A DNA stretch of 64,000 bases from Actinoplanes missouriensis 431 (GTDB lineage: Bacteria > Actinomycetota > Actinomycetes > Mycobacteriales > Micromonosporaceae), in NCBI RefSeq assembly GCF_000284295.1, contig NC_017093.1, positions 4,030,001-4,094,000 of the forward strand, given 5' to 3'. Positions within the stretch are counted from its first letter, which is position 1; each line of letters starts with the position of its first letter. Below the pieces are notes generated by a model. The model had not been told where the DNA came from and made no database searches. It saw only the letters and a list, made by a program, of their open reading frames with translations. Positions 57,978 through 64,000 of this stretch are shown here, piece by piece. A program made the position numbers and the translations under genes.

Positions 57978-58925
57978 TCAGGAGCCCTGCCCGGCGCCGC
58001 TCTGCCCAGCGCCGCCTTGCCCCGAGCCGCCCGCGTCGCTCGGCCGGTAGAGCGCAATCGCCAGCTCAGCAGCCGGGGAGCCGTCAGTGGCGCGGGCGGC
58101 GAACTCCCGCGTCAGCGCATCGAGCCGTGTAGCGAACTCATAGAACGTCGCATCATCCAGTGGAACCCGCCGAACCTCCGCAAGCCGGGGCCCGAGATCA
58201 GTGCCTACACCAGCTCCCACCTCAAACGGAAAAACCGGCTCAGCCCCGCCAACCATCGAGGGCCTCCCTCCGCCACCCTGACGAGGAACCGCCGCAGCAG
58301 ACATCCCAACATCGCCGGCCCCGTCACCGGAATCTCGTTCGTCCCGCCCCTGCGTCGTCGCAGCAGGTGACAACCCAAAGTCTTGCGAGTCCCCAGCCGG
58401 CGAAGCCAGTGCGGCTTCGAACCCCGGCGGGTTCCCGGCCGGCGCACCAGCGGCGGACATCTCCGGTCGAGCCGGCACCGATCCGGACGCGCCGATCTCG
58501 GAATGGGCCGGCGCGGATCCGGACGCGCCGATCTCGGGCTGGGCCGGCGCGGAACCGGATGCTCCGATCTCGGGCTGGGCCGGCGCGGATCCCGATGCGC
58601 CGATCGCCGCGTCCGGTCCACGGTCAGCACCGACCGTCCACACCGGAATCGGGAATTGGCCCGTCCCGGTCCAGGTGAGTCCCGGCAGCGGTGCCGGGAT
58701 CCGCAGCGGCGGTGACGCGACCGCGGCCGTACTGACATACCGCAGAACCGCCACTCCCTGCACCATTCGGGGAAGGCCCGCGCGCACCAGCCCACCCTGC
58801 TCCAAGATCTTGAGGTGATAGTTGACGACCCCGCCCGGCAACCCGAGCCGCGCGGAGAGACCCGCCACCGTGGCGGGGCCGGCATGCAGCAGCCCGAGAA
58901 TGCGATCACGAACGTCGTCAGTCAT
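57978..58925 (-). CDS. Winged-helix regulator with 12-residue repeats
   Basis: 315-aa protein. The N-terminal HTH DDVRDRILGLLHAGPATVAG and LSARLGLPGGVVNYHLKILE is ArsR-like. Residues 105-155 carry about four copies of IGASGSAPAQPE from a 36-bp DNA repeat, followed by a low-complexity linker. A second conserved-looking part near 255-300 (VRRVPLDDATFYEFATRLDA) resembles the C-terminal region of actinomycete ArsR-type regulators. ATG 58925 is preferred over MCAM four codons upstream. Effector and targets unknown. Confidence 0.75.
   Translation of the reverse strand: MTDDVRDRILGLLHAGPATVAGLSARLGLPGGVVNYHLKILEQGGLVRAGLPRMVQGVAVLRYVSTAAVASPPLRIPAPLPGLTWTGTGQFPIPVWTVGADRGPDAAIGASGSAPAQPEIGASGSAPAQPEIGASGSAPAHSEIGASGSVPARPEMSAAGAPAGNPPGFEAALASPAGDSQDFGLSPAATTQGRDERDSGDGAGDVGMSAAAVPRQGGGGRPSMVGGAEPVFPFEVGAGVGTDLGPRLAEVRRVPLDDATFYEFATRLDALTREFAARATDGSPAAELAIALYRPSDAGGSGQGGAGQSGAGQGS
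58463..58605. repeat. 36-bp coding tandem repeat, about four units
   Basis: Units of the type CGCGCCGATCTCGG...GGGCCGGCGCGGA recur every 36 bp and encode the 12-residue repeats of the winged-helix regulator. Confidence 0.85.
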
Positions 58926-59130
58926 GGCACACATTGTCGACCTTGACCCGGCGTGACAGAAACCGACCGTCCGAGCGAACAACAGCTGGATTCTTGCAAG
59001 GTGGTCAACACATGCGAGTTGCCGGTCTGGCCAGGCGCAGTCCATGCGAAAGGGCCGCCACTCCAGCAGGAGTGACGGCCCATATCGGTCGACTCACACA
59101 GCGCGACTCATACAGCGCGGATCGAACAGT

Positions 59131-59211
59131 GCGTGTTGACTAGAGCAATCAACGCGTCAGTCTGTCGACGCTTCGTGTTGAGTTGTCACTTCAACATGTC
59201 AACTCAACGTG
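59131..59211. repeat. GTTGA/TCAAC inverted repeats
   Basis: GTTGAGTTG (59177) pairs perfectly with CAACTCAAC (59200); GCGTGTTGA (59131) and TCAACGCG (59149) form a weaker pair just before. The region lies 22 bp beyond the 3' end of the DHA2 exporter and may be its terminator. The rest of the gap 58926-59232 holds nothing recognisable. Confidence 0.6.
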
Positions 59212-59232
59212 CCGGATCAATGCGTTGTGGTG

Positions 59233-60849
59233 TCAGCGTTGCTTCGTGGATGTGCCGCCGTCGACCTGATCGATCGGCGGGGCGCCGTCGATCGCGTCGG
59301 CCGCCACGGCTGCCGCCTTCAACTCGGCGGGCAGATCAAGGCTGTCGCGGAGCGTCACCTGCTTCAACATGAGCGCAGCCACCACCCCGACGATGCCGAT
59401 GAGCGCCGACAACAGGAAGATGTGACCGGTGGCGTCACCGTATGCGGCCCGCACGATGTGCTGGATCGCCTCCGGCAGCGCGCCCAGATTCAAGCTGCTG
59501 CTCCCGCCGCTGCTCGATGCGGGCACCCCGGCCGCCGCCAGATCATGGGTGATCTGGTCGGTGACTTGACGGGCCAGCACGGCGCCGAGAACCGACACGC
59601 CGATCGTGCCACCGAGCGATCGGAAGAACGCGACGGTCGAGCTTGCCGCGCCGATGTCCTTGAGCGCGACCGTGTTCTGCACGGCGAGCACCAGGTTCTG
59701 CATCGACATGCCGACACCGGCGCCGACGGCGAACATGCCGACACCGACGTACCAGAGGGCTGTCGCGTGGTCGATCGTGCTCAGCATGCCGAACCCGGCG
59801 ACCAGCACGATTGCGCCGGCCACGATCCACGGCTTGATCTGGCCGGTCTTGGTGATCATGCGGCCGCTGATGATCGAGGAGAGCAGCACGCCGGCCATCA
59901 TCGGGATGGTCAGCAGGCCGGCCTCGGTGGGGCTGTATCCGCGGCCGATCTGGAAGTACTGGCCGAGGAACACGGCGCCGCCGAACATGGCCATGCCGAC
60001 CGCGAGGCTGGCGAGGATGGCGAGCGCGGTGTTGCGTTCGCGGACGATCGGCAGCGGGACGATCGGCTCGGGCGCGCGCGACTCCACCCGGACGGCGAGG
60101 GCGAGCAGGATCAGTGTGCCGCCGACCATGCTGCACGTCTGCCAGGACAGCCACGCGAACGTGTCGTCCACGAACGAGATCCAGATCAGCAACAGGCTGA
60201 CTCCGGCGGCGATCAATGTAGCGCCCAGGTAGTCAATCTTGACGTTCTCCCGCCGTACCGTCGGAAGGTGAAGAGTGATCTGGAGCAGCACCAATGCGAC
60301 GATCGCGACCGGCACGCCGACGAAGAAGCACCAGCGCCAGCCGAGCCATGACGTGTCGACGATGAGGCCGCCGAGCAGCGGACCGCCGACCGTGGCGAGG
60401 GCCATCACGCCGCCGAGGTAGCCGTTGTACCGGCCGCGCTCGCGGGGCGGGATCATCGCGGCGATCGCCACCTGCACGAGGGCCTGCAGGCCGCCGACGC
60501 CGATGCCCTGGAAGGCGCGTGCCGCGATCAGCTCACCGGCGTTCTGCGCCATGCCGGCCACCACGGATCCGACCACGAACACCACGATCGAGATCTGGAT
60601 CAGCAGCTTCTTGCTGAACAGGTCGGCGAGCTTGCCCCAGATCGGGGTGGTCGCGGTGGCGGTGAGCAGGGTGGCGGTGACCACCCAGGTGTACTGGGTC
60701 TGCGACCCGTTCAGCGATCCGATGATCTTCGGCAGTGCCGTGGAGACCACGGTGCTGCTCAGCATGGCGACGAAGAGGACCAGCAGCAGACCGCTGAGTG
60801 CCTCCAGGGTCTGCCGGTGGTTCATCTGCCCGGGTGGGGATGCGCTCAC
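59233..60849 (-). CDS. DHA2-family (EmrB/QacA) drug exporter
   Basis: 538-aa 14-helix proton antiporter of the DHA2 group: TALPKIIGSLNGSQTQYTWV, motif A GKLADLFSKKLLIQ, and motif C region GGVMALATVGGPLLGGLI. Such pumps expel lipophilic drugs or dyes. GTG 60849 overlaps the MarR stop (GTGA), so the pump is controlled by that regulator. It may export a toxic compound that also relieves MarR; the compound is unknown. Confidence 0.92.
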   Translation of the reverse strand: MSASPPGQMNHRQTLEALSGLLLVLFVAMLSSTVVSTALPKIIGSLNGSQTQYTWVVTATLLTATATTPIWGKLADLFSKKLLIQISIVVFVVGSVVAGMAQNAGELIAARAFQGIGVGGLQALVQVAIAAMIPPRERGRYNGYLGGVMALATVGGPLLGGLIVDTSWLGWRWCFFVGVPVAIVALVLLQITLHLPTVRRENVKIDYLGATLIAAGVSLLLIWISFVDDTFAWLSWQTCSMVGGTLILLALAVRVESRAPEPIVPLPIVRERNTALAILASLAVGMAMFGGAVFLGQYFQIGRGYSPTEAGLLTIPMMAGVLLSSIISGRMITKTGQIKPWIVAGAIVLVAGFGMLSTIDHATALWYVGVGMFAVGAGVGMSMQNLVLAVQNTVALKDIGAASSTVAFFRSLGGTIGVSVLGAVLARQVTDQITHDLAAAGVPASSSGGSSSLNLGALPEAIQHIVRAAYGDATGHIFLLSALIGIVGVVAALMLKQVTLRDSLDLPAELKAAAVAADAIDGAPPIDQVDGGTSTKQR

Positions 60850-61316
60850 TGCGCCGCCTCCATGAGAGTGTCGTTGGTGGAGAGTGCGGTATCGATGGCC
60901 TCGGTGAACCGGCCGAGTCCGCGGCTGAACGCGGCGAGCTCGTCCGGGCTCCAGTCGGCGAGCGCCCGGGCGAGCGTGCGTTCGTACCACTGGAGGGTGT
61001 CGGCGAGGGCGGCCTTGCCGGTGGCGGTGACGACCAGGACCGTCGCGCGCCCGTCGTGCGGGTCCGGCTCGCGCGTCACCAGGCCGTGGGAGACGAGGGC
61101 GGCGACGGCACGGCTCACCGTCGACGGGTCGAGTCCGCTCTGGATCGCCAGTTCACGGGCGTGTGACCCGGTGGGGAGACGGTCGATCTCTGAGAGCAGG
61201 ACGAAGAGTCCGATCGGGATCGCCGACCGTTCCGCCGACCGGCGCTGTTTGAGCATCCGGCTGACCCTGATCAGATCGTGCAGACGGGTGCCGATCTCGG
61301 GCACGGCGCCGTCCAT
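60846..61316 (-). CDS. MarR family transcriptional regulator
   Basis: 156-aa regulator with the MarR winged helix: RELAIQSGLDPSTVSRAVAA and the wing GLVTREPDPHDGRATVLVVT (DxRxxx motif). ATG 61316 has AGGAGG six bases away, which decides the start over an upstream ATG at 61355. First gene of the MarR-DHA2 operon. Palindromes at 61368-61394 lie at its promoter. Confidence 0.93.
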   Translation of the reverse strand: MDGAVPEIGTRLHDLIRVSRMLKQRRSAERSAIPIGLFVLLSEIDRLPTGSHARELAIQSGLDPSTVSRAVAALVSHGLVTREPDPHDGRATVLVVTATGKAALADTLQWYERTLARALADWSPDELAAFSRGLGRFTEAIDTALSTNDTLMEAAQ

Positions 61317-61367
61317 GGCATGCCTCCTGAGGCCACTGTTGGTTGCCACAGACAAGTATCCGCAAAG

Positions 61368-61394
61368 CTTGCTCAGTGGGCAAGTTTGCGCAAA
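61368..61394. promoter_or_regulatory. MarR operator region
   Basis: CTTGC-N7-GCAAG (61368-61384) is followed by the palindrome TTTGCGCAAA (61385-61394). On the minus strand TTGCCC and GATACT, 17 bp apart, could be the promoter and overlap the first palindrome. Confidence 0.65.
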
Positions 61395-61427
61395 GCGAAG
61401 GGGAGGCGTGCGGAGAGTGACGCTCGG

Positions 61428-62024
61428 CTATTCCGTCACTGTGGACAGTCCGGCGAGCGCGAGATTCACCATGCGGGCACAGTCAGCATCGGTCGCGGGC
61501 GTGCCGCGGTTCTGCTCCCACATCACGATGCCGGCATAGGCGAGATGTGCCGCGATCCCGGCCAAGGCCCGATCGCCGATCTCACCGCGCGCCGCCGCCC
61601 GCTCGGCGGCACGATCAAAAGGCGCCAGGGTACGGGCACCGGCCCGTACCGCGATCTCCCGCAGCTCGGCCGCGCTGGATTTGACGGCGTCGCCGAGCGC
61701 CCGGCCTTCGGGTCGCGCGGCGTTGTCCCGTAGCCGTCGCATGAGCACCAGCAGGTCGCCACGGAACGACCCGGTCCCGGGATCGGCGTCGAACTCCGCG
61801 AGCAGCGGCTCGACGGCCGCGCCGAGCAGGTCGGCCTTCGTCGGCCAGCGGCGGTAGATCGTGGTCCGGTTGACCCCGGCGGCCCGGGCCACCCCGTCGA
61901 TCGTGATGCCGGCGAACCCGTGCCGGGTGATCTCGGAGAGAACCGCGGCACGGACCCGCTCGACCACCTGGGTGCTGCGCGGACCGTGCCGCACGCCGGT
62001 GGTTCGTCGAGGGGCCGCGGTCAC
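61428..62024 (-). CDS. TetR family transcriptional regulator
   Basis: 198-aa regulator: HTH in VLSEITRHGFAGITIDGVAR followed by AAGVNRTTIYRRWPTKADLL. GTG start. It is divergent from the YidC-like gene (60-bp gap). Whether it controls yidC, the neighbouring MarR operon or distant genes cannot be told. Confidence 0.92.
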   Translation of the reverse strand: MTAAPRRTTGVRHGPRSTQVVERVRAAVLSEITRHGFAGITIDGVARAAGVNRTTIYRRWPTKADLLGAAVEPLLAEFDADPGTGSFRGDLLVLMRRLRDNAARPEGRALGDAVKSSAAELREIAVRAGARTLAPFDRAAERAAARGEIGDRALAGIAAHLAYAGIVMWEQNRGTPATDADCARMVNLALAGLSTVTE

Positions 62025-62084
62025 CGGTTCACCCTAAGGCATCGTCCCGTTATGGCATCACAGTGTTGCCGTATGATCCGCGCC

Positions 62085-62924
62085 GTGAGTCTCGACTGGA
62101 TCTATAACGCCATCTCGTGGATCCTCCTGCGCTGGCACGAGCGGTGGGAGGCGGCCGGGGTTCCGGACGGTCTCGTGCTCGGCACCAACTGGACGTGGAT
62201 CCTGGCGATCGTCTTCCTGGTCGTCACGTTGCGGGCGCTGCTCTTCCCGGTGTTCGTGAAGCAGATCAAGTCGCAGCGGGCCATGCAGGCGCTCGCGCCG
62301 AAGATCCGGGAACTGCAGGAGCAGCACAAGAGCGATCCGCAGAAGCTCCAGGCCGAGATGATGGAGCTGTATCGGGCGGAGAAGGCCAACCCTCTGATGG
62401 GGTGCCTGCCCATGCTCGTACAAATCCCGGTTTTTCTTGGTCTGTTCCACGTGCTCAATAGGTTGAGCCCGGACAATCAAGGCACCACACGGTACGGGTG
62501 GACCACTGAGCAGTTCGCCGGCGCCACCCACGCGACGCTGTTCGACTCACCGCTCCCGGCGAAGTTCGGCTCCACGGCGTCCGAGCTGGCCGCGTTCGGG
62601 GCGAGCAGCGGCACCGTGAAGGTCGTCGCCGGGGTGCTCGTGCTGGTCATGATGTTGACGACGTATCTGACCAGCCGTCAGATGATCCTCAAAACCGGGT
62701 GGGCCGAGGACCCGCAGCAGAAGGTGGTGCAACGGCTGATGCTGTACGGCATTCCGGCGTCACTGTTGATCTCCGGTGCGCTGTTCCCGATCGGTGTGGT
62801 CATCTACTGGGTGACCAACAACCTGGTGACTCTGGCGCAGCAGCAGTGGGTGTTGCGCAAGTTCCCGCCGCGGCCGATGACGAAGGGCCCGGAACAGCCG
62901 GCCGTGGAGGCGCCTGCCTCGTGA
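62085..62924 (+). CDS. yidC: YidC/Oxa1-family membrane insertase
   Basis: 279-aa short Gram-positive-type insertase that helps membrane proteins enter the bilayer. N-terminal helix SLDWIYNAISWILLRWH, then the conserved helical hairpin RAMQALAPKIRELQEQHKSD and NPLMGCLPMLVQIPVFLGLF, and the C-terminal helices LYGIPASLLISGALFPIGVV and YWVTNNLVTLAQQQWVLR. GTG 62085 is preferred (typical start SLDWIY); ATG 62073 is an alternative. It is not next to rpmH/rnpA, so it is probably a second copy. Confidence 0.9.
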   Translation: MSLDWIYNAISWILLRWHERWEAAGVPDGLVLGTNWTWILAIVFLVVTLRALLFPVFVKQIKSQRAMQALAPKIRELQEQHKSDPQKLQAEMMELYRAEKANPLMGCLPMLVQIPVFLGLFHVLNRLSPDNQGTTRYGWTTEQFAGATHATLFDSPLPAKFGSTASELAAFGASSGTVKVVAGVLVLVMMLTTYLTSRQMILKTGWAEDPQQKVVQRLMLYGIPASLLISGALFPIGVVIYWVTNNLVTLAQQQWVLRKFPPRPMTKGPEQPAVEAPAS

Positions 62925-62941
62925 GATCACGGCGTTGAGCG

Positions 62942-62977
62942 GACGTGTTGACTGCCCAGCCACGCAGTCAACACGTC
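62942..62977. terminator. Bidirectional hairpin between yidC and MFS gene
   Basis: Perfect 14-bp stem GACGTGTTGACTGC / GCAGTCAACACGTC with an 8-base loop. The right arm (CAGTCAACACGTC) is repeated at 62991-63003, so an alternative stem is possible. It sits between convergent genes. Confidence 0.8.
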
Positions 62978-63042
62978 GACTTGATTTGTACAGTCAACAC
63001 GTCAAGTGAAGCTGTCTCGCTGAGTTGGCCGATCAGCCTTGA

Positions 63043-64000
63043 TCAGGCGCGTTCGGCTGTCTTCTCGTAGTCGATGGCGTCGGGGGCGCCGCCGAACTCG
63101 TCGGCCATCTCGCCCGCCACCTCGTCGGCCGCCTCGCCCGCCACCTTGTCCGCCGTGCCGTGCGCGCCACCCGCTGCCAGCTCCGCGTCCGCCGCGGCGA
63201 GTGGCTTGCGGCCGGTCGTCAGCACCGCGACGCCGAGCAGGATCGCCGCCGCGCCGACCACGAACGGGACGTGCATGTTCCAGTGGTCGACCATCTTGCC
63301 CGCCGCGAACGGGGCGAGGCCCCCGCCGATGAAGCGGACGAACCCGTACGCCGCGGAGGCGACCGGCCGCTCGACCGGGGCGACCAGCATGACGGCCTGG
63401 GTGGTCAGCGTGTTGTTGATGCCGGCCGCGACACCCGACGCGATCACGCAGGTGATCACCACCCAGCGGGTGTCGGTGAAGACGCCGATCAGGAGCACCA
63501 GCACGGCGAAGACGGTCAGTGCCCCGTACAGGGATGGCGCTGTTCCGAATCTGCGCTGCAACCACGGGGCTCCGGTGATCGAGAAGAAGGCCAGCAGCAG
63601 TCCCCAGGCGCAGAAGACGAAGCCGAGCTGGATCTCGTTGAGCTCCATCGGGTACGGCGCGTATCCCAGCATCGTGAAGAAGCCCCAGTTGTAGAGCAGC
63701 GCGGTGATGCCCATGGTGAGCAGGGCCCGGTGACGCAGCGCCTTGATCGGGGCGAGCAGGGGAGTGGGCCGTTCCGGCTTCGGCGTCGGCTCGACCAGTG
63801 CGACCGTCGCGAGCAGGGCGATCGCCATCAGCACCGCGACGCCGAAGAACGGGCCGCGCCAGCTGATCTCGCCGAGCAGGCCGCCGATCAGCGGGCCGGC
63901 CGCGATGCCGAGGCCGAGCGCGGCCTCGTAGAGCACGATCGCGCCGGCGAAGCCGCCGGTGGCGGAGGCGACGATGACGGCCAGGGAGGTCGCGATGAAC
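63043..64000 (-). CDS. MFS transporter, 5'-truncated by window edge
   Basis: At least 319 residues of a major facilitator; the N terminus lies beyond the right edge. Visible helices include GLGIAAGPLIGGLLGEISWR (motif C-like), then a linker TPKPERPTPLLAPIKALRHR and six helices of the second half. The C-terminal tail is low complexity and acidic (VAGEAADEVAGEMADEFGG). It is the efflux-type (DHA1) class by layout. Substrate unknown. Confidence 0.87.
   Translation of the reverse strand, partial: FIATSLAVIVASATGGFAGAIVLYEAALGLGIAAGPLIGGLLGEISWRGPFFGVAVLMAIALLATVALVEPTPKPERPTPLLAPIKALRHRALLTMGITALLYNWGFFTMLGYAPYPMELNEIQLGFVFCAWGLLLAFFSITGAPWLQRRFGTAPSLYGALTVFAVLVLLIGVFTDTRWVVITCVIASGVAAGINNTLTTQAVMLVAPVERPVASAAYGFVRFIGGGLAPFAAGKMVDHWNMHVPFVVGAAAILLGVAVLTTGRKPLAAADAELAAGGAHGTADKVAGEAADEVAGEMADEFGGAPDAIDYEKTAERA

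Noticed and set aside
1..64000. tRNA, rRNA or transposase genes
   Set aside because: No cloverleaf-like or conserved rRNA stretches and no transposase motifs were recognised in the intergenic gaps; a covariance-model scan would be needed to exclude small RNAs.

Overview
The window is very GC-rich, uses many GTG starts and four-base start/stop overlaps, and is densely packed on both strands. The families present (DUF574-type methyltransferase, DUF4873, DUF3159, HemD with a fused winged helix, CBM2 and CBM32 glycosidases, a CebR-like operator) point to a soil filamentous actinomycete. Micromonosporaceae, for example Actinoplanes, is the most likely family, but that placement is inference. No rRNA, tRNA, prophage, transposase, origin or true CRISPR array was seen.

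Layout. 1-2.6 kb: a TetR-DUF4873-flavin monooxygenase operon divergent from an AurF-like diiron oxygenase, with overlapping palindromes between them. 2.6-4.0 kb: small genes and a repeat-rich intergenic stretch. 4.0-10.2 kb: assimilatory nitrite reduction: uroporphyrinogen-III synthase, sirohydrochlorin chelatase (both feed siroheme), nirB, nirD and narK. 10.4-18.1 kb: a secreted Gly-rich protein, an acyltransferase overlapping an NDK-like gene tail to tail, a LacI regulator divergent from an MFS exporter with two perfect operators, an iron-box-preceded DUF3159 gene, a NYN nuclease-like gene and a broken GGDEF gene. 18.2-21.2 kb: a MacAB-like lipoprotein/ATPase/permease operon. 21.2-29.4 kb: truncated globin, several SDRs, small membrane proteins, a secreted hydrolase and a cysteine-desulfurase-like enzyme.

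29.4-40.0 kb is the most interesting block. Three secreted proteins all begin with CBM32 (F5/8C) modules: CBM32-DUF1996, CBM32-GH16-like-clan GH-A barrel-CBM32, and CBM32-CBM32-GH16. They are bracketed by two paralogous LacI regulators, one of them in an operon with a sensor histidine kinase. Near-identical AGCGCT-centred operators lie at the promoters of the three genes. This looks like a sugar-induced system for attacking a beta-glucan, possibly a fungal cell wall.

40.0-50.9 kb: an AsnC-controlled aminotransferase/DMT exporter pair, a PIN-domain toxin-antitoxin-like pair, a DUF574 methyltransferase, a PaoABC-like molybdenum hydroxylase operon, and assorted oxidoreductase, pentapeptide and CPBP genes. 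50.9-57.4 kb: a deaminase, LysR with a divergent epimerase, a GH5-FN3-CBM2 cellulase with a CebR-type box, and a zinc alcohol dehydrogenase. 57.4-64.0 kb: a second palindromic repeat cluster matching the one at 3.1 kb, a repeat-bearing HTH protein, a MarR-DHA2 drug efflux operon, TetR, a second YidC-type insertase and a truncated MFS gene.

The two clusters of a 19-bp motif, spaced about 31-32 bp apart in mixed orientation (3106-3250 and 57725-57863), and the LacI-bracketed CBM32 locus are the best candidates for something undescribed.
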